Below are positions 12,030 through 24,198 of a stretch of DNA of 64,000 nucleotides, piece after piece. Under the pieces are notes generated by a model, which worked only from the letters and a program-made list of their open reading frames with translations, made no database searches and was not told the DNA's origin. Positions within the stretch are counted from its first letter, which is position 1, and each line of letters begins with the position of its first letter. Source of the stretch: Sipunculus nudus (Eukaryota > Annelida > Sipuncula > Golfingiida > Sipunculidae); assembly GCA_026874595.1 (NCBI GenBank), contig CM049307.1:36124862-36188861 (forward strand), in the 5' to 3' direction. The position numbers and the translations under genes were made by a program.

Positions 12030-12889
12030 TGTTACGGAATCTAATATCAACAGATCACGTATGCGTGATGATCATAAATTTTGTCAAGGAGATAAAAAAA
12101 TCAGATTCTGTAACACTAAGCAGCGTGAAATATCTAGGGGAATGAATAAAGAAGTCAGTGGTATTTTGTTAACAAATAACTATAATTAATTCTTAAAACA
12201 ACCCTAACATTACAATACACTAAATCAATACAATTACACAGTATAACAGCGGTATAACAACAAATCAATACAATCACACAGTAAAATAAACAAAGAGCAC
12301 AGTACCTGAATACCACCACTGTCACAACGATAAGTCCTTTTAAATGTATATGCCGGATGAAAAGTCCACACCAGTCCTCTCGGAGAATAACAGTCCAATG
12401 TAAAGCCCTTGTGACAATCCAGAAAGTAAACCTGAGGCAGACTGCATTAAATTGTATAGAGTTAGTAATAGTAGAATCCCTGAAATTACTGGATAATCGG
12501 ACAGGTCCCACAAACTCACATGAACACGTCTGTGCCCGCCGGAATATTCTCTCACCTCTCTCCCGTCTCTAAAACACAGCCCCCTATTTATAACTTCCTG
12601 CCCCAAGCCGAGAATTTTCCACTTCTCGAACAGTCTAAAGGATCTAACATAATACACAGTAAACATGCTTTACAGGAATCATGCATCTAGAAGAACATCG
12701 CTGTGTTTCTACATACCAGGGTCCACACGTGAGCTCGCCCCGGCTCTGCAAGGCGAGAAAGCCCTAAGCTAGCATTACAACGAGAGTTCAACCAGTACGG
12801 ATTAAACCGAGAGTGCAACACGCGGCCTGGCAAGAGCGCTACAACACGAGTTACGCTCGTGTCACACAATAAAAAGGGAACCTGTAACA
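12030..12889 (-). repeat. 5' LTR of the Gmr1-like element
   Basis: This 860-bp LTR is bounded by TGTTAC/GTAACA and followed by the right ATGT duplication (12890-12893). It differs from the other LTR at about 45 positions and carries small insertions near 12683 and 12747. The TATA-like promoter element lies at 12584-12592. Confidence 0.92.
12584..12592 (-). promoter_or_regulatory. TATA box of the 5' LTR
   Basis: The minus strand reads TATAAATAG; the same sequence is kept in the 3' LTR. Its position about 300 bases into the LTR fits a U3 promoter followed by R-U5. Confidence 0.55.
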
Positions 12890-12893
12890 ATGT

Positions 12894-14138
12894 ATACATG
12901 TATTTTTCTTTTGTGACATATTTTCTGCAGGTAAATACATTGAAGTATTCATTATTTTCATTTCCCGGACCATCTGATTATTGGCGGAATAATCATCTGA
13001 CACCTGGCCGACAAACCTTCTGTTGACCCCGCCCGGCAGATGGCGCCCCTGGCGCTATCAGCGACCTCACAATCTCTGGAAACAATAAAGAATGCTATTG
13101 ATAAGAAATCTCAATTGAACATCCCAGATAAAAAGGTTCAAGTACAATCAGTTCAAAGTTTACGATCCAGAAAATGTAGGAGCAGTAAATGTATGATTAT
13201 ATGAATAAGTTTATTGGAATGTGTGGGTGCGTTTAAACATTTTTTTTTTTCATTTTTGATATCTCCAGAATATTTCACAATATATTTTGTTCAAAGAAAT
13301 TTGTATATGGAATACAAATATAAAAAAAATTAGTACCACCGTCAAGTTGATGACATATAGTAAATAATAGGATATGGGGTTAAGGCATGTATATTTAACT
13401 TTGAAGATTGCGCTCTTTAAGTACATAAAATGCCTTGGAACTGTGTGTTATCACGAATTGATACAGCTTCTGTACATTATTCCTGCAGCTATCTGGTCTT
13501 CGTGCGCTCGTGTCAAACAAATTAACCATGCATGTTTATTCCTTGAACTCACTGCATGTATATCAGCGTTTATCTCTGTGGTTTGCCCAGGTGATTGTAT
13601 TTTTGCTTGATGGTCCTTGAGATGTTCGTAAACGACCTAAACGACCCCAACACAAATGACAAACCGGGACGCAACCCGTGCTGCTCTCCTGTTAGGGAGG
13701 TATCTATATCCGAGGCCGGATACGTAAATTTATTACGCGATGGCAAAATGGCGCAGTCAGACAGGGGCCGCTTTGAAGTGCGAAAAAACTTATGAAATCC
13801 TTGGCGTCAGCCGTGCGCCACCCGCCCCGGCTAATTGAAGAAAGTCATCCGCTTGCGTGCGTCCAACACATTTAATGCGGCTGTCCCGCTATTTCGACCA
13901 TACCTACATCCAGGAGCATACATTACACACAGGTATAAACAATCGATACACAATGTCGCACGGTCTTTTTTATTCATTCAGCCCCGGGTTGATTCCATCA
14001 GCTCAGCTTAGTTGCATCACATCTCCACGACAAACCTTCACAGGAAATACCCATCGATAAATCTCATCTTTCTTCACGTTAATGTTACAAAACCATTTTT
14101 GCTCAGTTTGTTGTCCTTTGTTGTTTGATGCTGATGGA
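12894..14138. other. Unique noncoding sequence
   Basis: There is no recognisable gene. A CTCF-like site lies at 13033-13046 and a GATTATT-GGCGG-AATAATC palindrome at 12976-12994. A CpG-richer block at 13620-13870 has short open frames (13595-13795, 13857-14060 plus) without recognisable content. Confidence 0.5.
13033..13046 (+). promoter_or_regulatory. CTCF-like motif
   Basis: CCGGCAGATGGCGC matches CCASYAGRKGGCRS at 13 of 14 positions. It shares 13 of its 14 bases with the motif at 2807-2820. Confidence 0.35.
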
Positions 14139-14163
14139 CCCCCTTCCCCCCCCCCCCCCCCCC
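14139..14163. repeat. C-rich homopolymer tract
   Basis: A run of C interrupted by TT is seen directly, ending in seventeen or more consecutive C. Confidence 0.9.
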
Positions 14164-14517
14164 TTTGTTTTCCTAGTACATAGTCTAAAATCACTATAGT
14201 CCATCTAAACAGACAGCACGCTCTCGTTCATACACGTATTATCGCTCACTTTTTTGGTTTCATGTTACCCCATGAGGTGTTTCAACCTTACGATAGCATG
14301 CATATAGGGATCGTGTTAGAAATGTGCAGATTATCTTCTTCAAAATCACTGACCTCTTAATAAACTGCCCAACTCCCCAACTGCCCAAGCCGTGTCGTTT
14401 AAAAATGGGATTGCAGCGTTTAATCAATCTGCGTGGCCACATACAGTTTTCAAGGCATAAGTAACTACTGAAAAGGAAATGTTAATGCTATTCGTCATGT
14501 TCTTAAAATTTATCAAT

Positions 14518-14633
14518 GAATATTCACAAATGTACAGTCACTTATGCACGACATAACCTGGAAATATGGACCGAATATGTGAATGGCAGAGGTTTGCATT
14601 CTTTAGAATGCAGATCTCCAGTATATATGTCTT
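14518..14633 (+). repeat. Dispersed short repeat, copy A
   Basis: Shared blocks TATTCACAAAT, ATGCACG, CTGGAAATATGG, GAAT and GGTTTGCATTCTTTAGAATG line up in the same order with copy B (18008-18137) and partly with copy C (49302-49455). It lacks the 'caaacacatgccgg' segment of the others. No coding capacity; it may be a short nonautonomous element. Confidence 0.75.
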
Positions 14634-16479
14634 TTTTTATAAAAGATATTTAGATATGAATACATTCCCATTTATGCGTTCCTTCCATTTCATCATTCCT
14701 CATGCAGTTACTGCGGGCCTTGTTTCGCCACGTGAAATCTCTGTGCACTGAACTGATCCAAGGGAACCTGAAGTAAACTGCAGCGTTCGACCTCAATAGC
14801 CCCTGGGTCGGTCTCGTATAGGAAGAGAAACAGTAGTTAGTATGGCCCTTGACAACCCCATGATTACTGAAAACAGACTTATTACAGTTAATAGAGAGCC
14901 TCATAGAGCTTCATGCTGGGAGTCTGAGTGGACGGGGGCTTCCTGAGGCTGACTGTAAGACAGCTCGTCAGCTCAGAGACGACCAGACCTTGACAAGATA
15001 ATAGAGGATTCCGAGTCCTGGAGTAGTTGATGGCCGTCCTCAGGATGTAGCTTGAAGCTCCAAGGTTTATCAAACTCATCCACCGCCTTGTTCTAAAAAG
15101 TTCATTCTGTACAATTACCGCCTTCTATCATACAGCATTATGCGTCGTCAGGAAAATTCTTACGAACATGATGTATGTTACCGCGGCACTCTATCAAATG
15201 CTGTCAGATTTGATTTTTGGATGTCGCAGTTGGCAGGATTCTCCGGCTGAAAGGATGATCACTTACAACACGAGGACCTCACCTGAAGCCACACATAGAA
15301 CTGTCAACCCCACAGAATATAAAAGCATGTGCACGCACTCTCAATCAGGGGGGGGGGGGGGGCATTGATAACAACACGGGTGGGGTAGGCTGGTGGGAGG
15401 GGGGTATATATATTGTTTTTATAAGATTGCACATGTGAAAAAATATGCCAGTTCCTTTCGGTGGAAAAATGATGTATAAAAAGAATGCATAAAAAGGCAT
15501 TAGAAATGGAAAAAGAACATACGCTCCCCATATCAAATAGATTGCCCATTATAATAATTTCATATTATAGGTTGACGAGTCTGATCCATGCATGGAGTGG
15601 CTGTTTCACCATACCGGACATCTAAAGTACTATATAGACGTCTCTTAAATTGATCCGTGTTGGTCCGGTGTACTGAAAGTTAGGATGAATTCGTTTTACA
15701 TAGTTACATATATACATTCTTCCAAATGTTATTTTAACTTTATTACAATACGAAATTTAACATGATTTATTGTTCCTTAGAAGCATGTCTAAATGTGCAT
15801 ATTCGATATATATGCGGTACTATTTCGGTACATATATGTAAAGTATTTCATTGTTTTGCAAATGTACCATAATAAATCCTTTCATAAACATTCATTTATA
15901 AGAGCGTTTCTTTATAAAAAGGCCATGTTTTATCATCAACATGGACCTCTTGTAAGGCGCCATATTAGGCTGTATATACACAAGCATGCTGGCAGATTGC
16001 CAACGTACTTTTTCCAAATTTAGCATTATGCTTGTGAATTTAAAGTGTAGTATATTGATCTAATGTCCACAGATAATCATAGATATACACAATTCGCTTT
16101 ACAAAATGATAAAATCTTCCAATCGGAGTCCATCCCAGAATTAGAGATGCGGTGTTTGTCGAAATTAATGAGTTGGAAAATAAAACATTTCATAACTACA
16201 TGAATCCACTAACAAGCTACAATCAGCCTGCAGTGTGAACCGTGCCTGCAACATGCCTCCAAACTGTATTATTAACGAGATAAATCAGATATTTCTATTT
16301 AAAATACAGAAGCTGGAAGAAATCAGACACAAGGCACGGTAAACAAAGGCTACTTCAAATAGATTTGGGAGAAAGAAAAACACTGGCTCTAATTGGACAA
16401 ATAGGACTTGCATCGCGCCCAGAGGACCTTTTTATAAGCAACAAGCTAAGAATCGCTATGCTGTAATAACTGTATTTCA
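14634..16479. other. Unique noncoding sequence with a G tract
   Basis: No gene is recognised. A G15 run lies at 15348-15362. Other short frames are uninformative. Confidence 0.55.
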
Positions 16480-17400
16480 GCGGCGGTGTCTGATAAGTAT
16501 AGGAGTAGTTTCCACATACCACGAAGGTGGACTATCTTTGATCCCCGAGGATTTTTTCTCGGTGAACGGCGGTTCCTCTAACACTTCCCAAGTTTCAATT
16601 TACTGGGTGGCAAGCAGCAGTTACAGTCATCCTGAGGGAAGGTCTCAGACATGAGAGTAATAAAGTTGATTTGAAGGCAAGAGCAGTTAGATATGACAGC
16701 AGAGCTCCCCTATATCTATACTTACATCTCAGGCAGTAAGAGCGGTTAGAGAGGACACTGTAGGGAGCTGGGTTTTAGCCGTCAACAATAACGTGCTATT
16801 GATCGCGCAGTCTCCCCACTCGGGCTCCCGTCACAGAGATGGGGGTAGTTATTAATCTGTTCCTTCTATCACTTGTTGGGTGATGGGGCCGGGACTCTGT
16901 GACCCCGGGTAATAGGATTCGGCCTCTACCCGACTGTTATCGGCGGCAGGAAAATTGAGGTCTCTCCAAGCCATGGCGTATCGTTCTATGATATCCCCAT
17001 TGGACCGCCATCTTGGCTAATTTGCATAAGCAACATGTTAAATTATACAAGCCCGATGGTCGATTCTTATTATGAGTGTTTTGTCGGGTGGAAAAACAAT
17101 GACGAAAGTACCAGTCAAAAGTCGATTCTTCCCGAGCGGATCAACCAGATGGTTTGTTTTACTTTATCTTTATCAGTCCCTTGAGACAAACTAGTTCATC
17201 CCGACCGCGGAGTTTTTGTCATCATGGAGTACCAATTAATCACTTTGATTTTCGATAGACGGCGTTTAGTGTGTAACGCCCGGTGGGCGCAATCTGTTAC
17301 AAAGCAAGACTTGGTGGAAGTCGCAGTAAAATGCTTCATCATCCGGTGAAAACGAGAAAAATATTACAACAGGGCGCCCCCGAGGCTCACTCAACACTTC
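16480..17400. promoter_or_regulatory. Candidate regulatory block (YY1-, Oct-, TCF-like sites)
   Basis: This GC-balanced, low-repeat block stands out from the flanking AT-rich DNA. It contains a YY1-like GCCATCTTGG (17009-17018) next to an octamer ATTTGCAT (17023-17030), and CAACAATAA (Sox-like) near 16783. It also holds ATCACTTTGAT (TCF/LEF-like) near 17239 and the imperfect palindrome TGTAAC...GTTACA at 17273-17302. There is no convincing open frame. Enhancer-like function is inferred only. Confidence 0.25.
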
Positions 17401-18007
17401 CTCTTTCAGTGTAACTGAGACTGCCTGGCATGAACATTCACTGATCTTTTATTTCATCAGCATCTCGCAGACTCGTGACTGATCGTTCGTCAACACTGGC
17501 TGGATAGGCAAGTTTCCAATTCGGCGAGTTCTTTTTAGGCCTGTCGATCATACAGCTAAATCGGTGTTTATAATAAATCGGCAAACATCACGCAGAACCG
17601 TATTAAACCACTTGTTTCTTCTTGCAGTATATTAAAGACGTCAGCATCTCTTGCTCATACAAAGACATACTCTTTCCTATAAACTTAATACTAAGTCATG
17701 AACAAAAAGTAACGTCAATAACCATCCATCATATTTGCATTTTATCATTATACAGAGTCGTTTAAAAAATAAATTTCCACAATTTTTTAACAGAACTATG
17801 GCGGAAATCGAATACTTTTACAATCCTCCTTATTCCCTTGTAAGATATCTTCACACTTTGTTTTATTGCATCCGCCAGGAAGGTATATACGTTCATCCCC
17901 ATTCGTTTGTATGTTTGTATGTTTGTTCACAACATATCCCGCGCAATTTAGAACTGTCTTTCAAAGAATTTTAGGCAAAATGACCCAGATCCAGGAATGT
18001 CATCACA
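17401..18007. other. Unique noncoding sequence
   Basis: Nothing recognisable apart from a short GTTTGTAT direct repeat near 17905. Confidence 0.5.
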
Positions 18008-18137
18008 CAGTATTCACAAATATACAACCAATCATGCACGGATGAAGCTGGAAATATGGGCAGAATAACTGAATGCAAACACATGCCGGAGGCTTGCATT
18101 CCTTAGAATGCCGATTTCTAGTTATTACGATTATAGC
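18008..18137 (+). repeat. Dispersed short repeat, copy B
   Basis: It aligns with copy A (14518-14633) and copy C (49302-49455) through TATTCACAAATATACAA, ATGCACGG, CTGGAAATATGGGC, GAATGCAAACAC and TTGCATTCCTTAGAATG. Confidence 0.8.
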
Positions 18138-18237
18138 GGTATACCCTTAATTACGTCAAGGGGTTTTGTGCTTTATAAATGAGAGTCGGCGGACGTATAA
18201 ACGCATTAGGAGTGCTTGCGAGGAATGAATCACTATA

Positions 18238-18365
18238 TAGGGCATGAAAAAGCATTGAAAGGGCATGAAGAAGCATGGAAAGGGCATGAAGAAGCATGGA
18301 AAAGGCATGAAGAAGCATTGAAAGGGCATGAAGAAGCATGGAAAGGGCATGGAAAGCGCATGAAA
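18238..18365. repeat. 21-bp tandem repeat, ~6 copies
   Basis: The unit GGGCATGAAGAAGCATGGAAA is repeated with a few changes. Being a multiple of three, it opens minus frames with a seven-residue period (FPCFFMP); this is a consequence of the repeat, not evidence of a protein. Confidence 0.95.
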
Positions 18366-20130
18366 ATGTAAGACATGACAGTACGACACGATACTCCATG
18401 GACAGTTTATAGCAATTTGACCCCAGAGAAGGAGCAGGTATAACGGTGACCACGCCACCGTTGTATACAGTATGATGACATAACCGCTTTATTGCTTTTA
18501 TTATGTCGTGGTGTTACAGAACATGAATGACCATGTCATAATATAAAGAGGGCAACGCTCCTTCTGTCGTGGTGGCTATATTTTAACTTTAGAAAGAGAC
18601 CTGCATGCAAAAGTAATACTCATTTAAGAGATCGATGTTGAAATTTCTATGATAATGCATGAGAAACATGCATATACAAAATCAGAGACAGGTATTCTTG
18701 TTTTGTATATCCCATGAAAGTTTTGCATGAAACCTCAATTACTATATAATTATTTACAAAGCGAACCTAGGCGAAGCTTTATATACCACAGCTATACATA
18801 GTTCATGTACGTTATAAACCAATATATATTTTTTGCATTGGAAGCTCTCCAATATATACGGTATATGAATTTCCAATCTTTCAATGAACAAGAGTCACTT
18901 CTTGTCAAAACCCTTATCTTTCTTATGGGTCCATTCAGGCTGACTTTAAGTAATCGTCCGTGGATTTGCTAATAATGACTGAACGGTTTCAGATAAGATT
19001 CTAGTAAGGGGAATTGATGCAATTATAGATTATGTCATCTATATCTGAGCTCACTTTATTTCCGAGTTGTCCTCGCGGACTGTAATTAGGGACTTTATCT
19101 GGGTTTCTCTGTAATATCTGTGGAATTTACCTCGCGAGGTTTAACTCAATGATTTCCTCTTTTCAGACTGCCAAATGAGCTGCAGCATTTCCTTCAATGG
19201 CATTTTATTATCATCATATCCTGTACTGCTGCTGTTTTATATGCAGTCTGTCTTGCTATTGATATTGAGCTATAGTGAGTGTATAGTGAAAGGAATTTGT
19301 TTTTCAGCTTATGTATCGTATAGCTAATCATGTACACTTATATGTTTCATGGAATCTAAATATAGAGATTCCTCTCACAATTACTATAGCCGTAACCGCA
19401 TAAAACTTTTTACATAATTATATCATGACGACATCATCTAATTTATTTATTTATTTATTTTTATCTGGTTACAGGCGTTCTTGTCCAACTTTTTTAATTT
19501 CATAGAAGTATACCATATTTTTGTCAGAGATATAACATTCCTTCCTCAATGAGGTTTGCCTATATATACATATGACTTTATGGCCACATGTTTATACATG
19601 CATGCACTTATGTATATACTCTATAATGTATAAAACTGGTACACGGAAACAGTTCATTCGGCATCATGGCTTGTCCTATAAATTGAATTAAAATAGTCCC
19701 TCTCCGGAAATACTGCGACTTTACTCATGGTCCTGGTAGTCTGACAATAGCTATAGGCAGCAAGTGTTATGCACGCTAAAAAATGGCAGGAAACTGGTGG
19801 ATGAGGACTGTATAATATGTTTTCTTCATCCGACTCTGTAGTAAACGTGGCTGATGCATGAATGTAGGTTTCGAGACCGGTCTTTGTCTCAGGACTGGTC
19901 TCGGTCTTGATCAAAGTCAGTCTCGAGACTACATTTGTGTGCATATATATGTGTGATTTAATCTCAGAATAACCTTCCTTCCCCCATCTAGAGCTAATTT
20001 GTATGGTAATGGAGCGGGGGTTTATATGGCGACAACATTGACTATAATTCAACGGAGTACATGGAGATTTTGGATCCTTCGCATGCAGGGTGTCGTCCAT
20101 CATGGTCTATATATATAGGATCATACACGC
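18366..20130. other. Unique noncoding sequence with one inverted repeat
   Basis: A 149-codon minus frame (19654-20103) lies here but has no recognisable motif and crosses the hairpin at 19862-19934. The rest is AT-rich and unassigned. Confidence 0.45.
19862..19934. repeat. Imperfect inverted repeat (hairpin-forming)
   Basis: The left arm 19862-19886 (ATGTAGG..TCGAGACCGGTCTTTG) is nearly complementary to the right arm 19912-19934 (CAAAG..GTCTCGAGACTACAT), with a ~25-base loop rich in GGTCTCGG-like words. Confidence 0.75.
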
Positions 20131-20131
20131 G

Positions 20132-20172
<41 letters not shown>

Positions 20173-20181
20173 CATATATAT
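20131..20181. repeat. (AT)n microsatellite
   Basis: An AT dinucleotide run with minor interruptions is seen directly. Confidence 0.95.
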
Positions 20182-20868
20182 AAAAGCTATACATTTACAT
20201 GTGCATTCCTGTACATTCTGACGGAATCACATTGATTTTCTAGGAGATGTGAACCTTTTGTTAGGTACTCAGCAATCTTAATGAGTTAATGAGTAAACAG
20301 CATATCAGTCAAAATGCAAAAAAAACATGATAAACCGCTTTAACCCCTTCTCCTCCCAGCTTTACTTGTGCACCAGGAAAGAAAAAGACTCTGTAACCCC
20401 ATTCTGACAGTGTTAATCTTCCTTATATAAATGAAAAGGTTTAATGGTAATTGATGAACGCTGTCTCTGTGTTTAATGCTCTCCCTGGACAACAGTTACA
20501 GTTATTTTCCTGTAGATTTGGACTGGCAGGGCCTAGATCTGTCTTCATGCGATCCATCATATTTCCATTTATCCAAGAACCTATCTTGTTAGTGTTCTGC
20601 AATGCGCTGCAGTCGCTCACACTCTGTTTGTTCTGCATGCCGTCTACTGCGCTCATCCGTTAATGTCAACCGGTTCGCAGGTTTTAACGACAGCACGGCT
20701 CGATGCCGACTCTAACGGCCCCTCAAATGAGCAACGAAATTCCATCAAATATCGATCCACGTTGTATCGATTATATCATAGTAACTCTATCCAAACAAAC
20801 ATGCTTTTATTTAAATTTTTTTATAAGCTCATGGTTGAATTTGACGCGACCTTTGCGGGATTCCGTTT

Positions 20869-20870
<2 letters not shown>
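20182..20870. other. Unique noncoding sequence
   Basis: Overlapping short frames on both strands (20441-20663) give no recognisable product. Confidence 0.45.
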
Positions 20871-21183
<313 letters not shown>

Positions 21184-22489
21184 TCATTGAAACATATTTA
21201 TATATATATGTTTACCCAGGGTATAGCCCTTTCAGCCATTGATTTATCTGACCGACCTTAACATGGTCCTGTCAGGGAATAATGAAACATAAATATAGAA
21301 ACTTTTAAAATACATTTCAATATAAATCGATACATTGAAATGATTGACAAAAAAAACGCAACATTAAAAACTCATATTGTGCTTGCCGGTATACATGTTA
21401 ATTGAGACTCGTGGGCACGACTATAAAAGGAAAGAATGCTATAAATAACAATAAAAGAGACTATATTTTTATACTTATTATCATTAAAAGAGAGATGATA
21501 TCTTTATTAGTGGCAGTTAAAGTATAAACTTTATAGCCCCACCGAATGTTAAATTCATGAACACCATAAAAATGGCTGTTTGCAGCTGGAAACGATGGAG
21601 ATGTATAACCGTAAGAAAAGATCCAAAAAATTAAACCAACCCCTGAAGGAGGACCCGAAATGCCTGAGCCTGAAAAATTGGAAGCTTTAATTATTAATTT
21701 ATACGTGGATGCCGGGATATTAATACTCGCAGGGCGGGCAGCAGTTAGACCTCAAGTTCCTTCTCTGACGTCATGGTGAAGTTAAATGCGCACAAGGACA
21801 TCAATAAATCTATATATGCCACCAGATAAGCCCGGGACAACCGTGTGTCCTGCCGAGGCACCCGGTCTTTCTTTACAGGTATCATAAGAGATAATGTTGT
21901 AAGTCTCCCAGGAAGGCAACAGTCCTTTAATCACTGATGCTAATAAGCCTTTTATGGACTTTAATATCCTCTTGCAGTCGGAGCACGAAAGGGATACACC
22001 CTAGATTAACCTGTCTAATTAATATATAACGATTTTCCGCTGCAAACCTCCCAGATTAAGGGGGAATCTAGTGTAACTGCTGAGAATATAATGGTAACCA
22101 TGGAAATAAATCCCTGATAAGTATCATGGGGATGATTTCAAAGCCGGCACTGCATCCACGACAACACAGGTGGTATTTTGGAATCAAAGAGTCCACGCCA
22201 CAGGTAGGGAGCGGTGATGCTCAGGTGAGGCTCCGTACGTCTTAAGGCCAGGCAAAATCAACTTACGATCACACACTTCGAGCTGCGTGCAAAGTTAAAT
22301 TAAATCTGTCTTCTTATTCTTTCTGTTAAAGGTAAGGGCTATATACCCTATACATATCGCCCATGCAGCGAATTAAAGGATATGTCTAATTATGCGAATA
22401 TACCAATTTACTTGTATTATCACATTAACACAATGTCATAGTTTTCTTAATGCAAATAAGTAATAGGCTAGTGATGATAACCACACATA
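21184..22489. other. Unique noncoding sequence
   Basis: There is no gene-like frame longer than about sixty codons. A GC-richer patch lies at 21700-22260 without an identifiable feature. Confidence 0.5.
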
Positions 22490-22512
22490 TACATATATGT
22501 ATAAATATATAT

Positions 22513-22580
<68 letters not shown>
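22490..22580. repeat. (AT)n microsatellite
   Basis: A long AT run is interrupted by GTATATGT. A duplicated 15-mer ATACATTCTCATAAA follows it at about 22582-22611. Confidence 0.95.
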
Positions 22581-22581
<1 letters not shown>

Positions 22582-22611
22582 ATACATTCTCATAAATACA
22601 TTCTCATAAAT

Positions 22612-24198
22612 TTACAGTTACTTCAGTGAGAAAATATCTATTCATGTTTGCTCTCATGATCTGCTGCCCTTTTTACATTATTCACATTATACATGTATTT
22701 CTGAAAAAGAAAGGTTTATTGTTTTCCTATAAGTATTTTATGATGCAAATGAAAACGGATATTAAAACAAAACTCTAATCAAATTTTCGGAAGAGAGTAT
22801 AGGCATTATTGGAAACATCTTAAGATGTCTTCGCGCTAGAGAAAATACATCCGTTTGGCCTTTCCGAGAAACGCCCACTTTACAACATCTTAATACAGCT
22901 CGCTTATTATCTGACACGATCATGACATGGCAATTTTTTATTCCAATTTCAGCCTACTCGGGCTTGTAGCATACAGGAATCTGGGAAAAGAACAGTCAAG
23001 TATAAAATTTGACAGAGATAACAGTGTCTCGCCAAACAATGGTTATCTGAAATTCGAGAATGTATCACATATCTACACTCCCGGATTTTCCCGTTGAAAT
23101 CCTTCAAAGCTGCCTGAGGGTATAGAGGTATCAGTTTCAAATGGTAATACGTAAATACTCCAATAAAGAACTCCAGGAGCATAATAATACCATTTGTTAT
23201 TCTGCCCAGCGTTAGAGAAAACCACCAGTACTTTAAGGGAGTCAATGCATATGTATCGTTTTACCACTTCCTCAAAAAGTTCTAGTTCATACAAAATCGT
23301 ATTTAGATACAAGTATACATTGACAGAAAGAAGTCCCATGTACCACAGGCTACCTCGTGTAGTACCCCATCACCGCTACCAGGTGGCAGTATTTCCATAC
23401 ACTGCAGAACTGAAGTCAACAAATGCAGGAGTGAAGCCATGGAGTTCGATCAGCTCTGCATGGAGATAACATGCATCAGTAACCTCTGCAAATTGCCTAA
23501 CAATGTAGAGCTTGCACTAAAATGTATTATCTGTGTTGGTTGTCATGGCAACATAAAACACTGCGAAAGATGAAGTTAATTTGATTTACCATAAAGTTTT
23601 GAATTAATAACAAACGGTTCAGGCATACTTATATACCAGTCTTCGCCAAAACATAAAGTGACTCGTGAAAGATCATGCGTAACACAACTTACTTATTGAA
23701 ATACATATTAAACTTTTCATTTATTTTAAAATACTTGGTTTCTGGTGAAGGATTTAGTTGATTAATTATGTTACAAATTTGCTTAACGGGGCTGAACGTA
23801 TGTGTATTTTTCTCTTGCTGGATCTCTCTGTATCTTCTTTATACATACAGCAGGTCGTTCACGTTTTACAAAAAAAAAAAAAAAAAAAAATCAAAATCGC
23901 AATTTTCAATTGGCTTACCTTGCGTCTCACCTTTTTATCCCCAAGATGTAATTAATTTATCAGAAACACGTATCAAAGTCAGTTTTTTAAGTAATGTGTT
24001 AGATGTCCTTAATGTAATTACATCAGTACAAAGTCGGTAGATCTCACTCAGGTGTTGATCCTTGCAGCTATTACGCATGCAGGTACTTCAATAGAGACCA
24101 ACCGCAGTGACTATTAACTAAATAGAGGAACACCTAGCCCCGGGGGCACAGAAAGAACTACAGCTATTATACGCTACTGTTAAAAGGTTGACATTTAC
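22612..24198. other. Unique noncoding sequence, poly(A) run at 23870-23890
   Basis: Minus frames 22949-23245 and 23073-23339 overlap each other in different frames and carry no motif I recognise. A20 at 23870-23890 is internal and has no retrotransposon-like sequence upstream. Confidence 0.4.

Larger units (their letters stand above)
5953..12893 (-). mobile_element. Gmr1-like Ty3/Gypsy LTR retrotransposon, full length but degenerate
   Basis: The element reads on the minus strand. Two ~850-bp direct LTRs (5957-6803 and 12030-12889) start TGTTAC and end GTAACA, and are flanked by a matching 4-bp ATGT duplication (5953-5956, 12890-12893). Next to them are a tRNA-Pro-like primer site (12006-12023) and a polypurine tract (6804-6816). 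Internal domains, from 5' to 3' on the minus strand, are gag with coiled coil and CCHC knuckle, aspartic protease, integrase (HHCC, DDE, GPY/F), reverse transcriptase and RNase H; no envelope frame is seen. Ordinary Ty3/Gypsy elements place integrase last. Integrase before reverse transcriptase within a Gypsy-like pol is the hallmark of the Gmr1 group. Several frameshifts and stops interrupt gag, PR, INT and RT, so this copy cannot make its proteins. The LTRs differ at about 45 positions plus three short indels (~95% identity by eye), so the insertion is not recent. Confidence 0.93.

Noticed and set aside
18151-18458. Two 100-codon minus frames with a seven-residue repeat
   Set aside because: They are generated by the 21-bp tandem repeat, whose length is a multiple of three.
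23870-23890. Poly(A) tail of a retrotransposon or processed pseudogene
   Set aside because: The upstream sequence has no recognisable retrotransposon or gene similarity, and no flanking target duplication was found.
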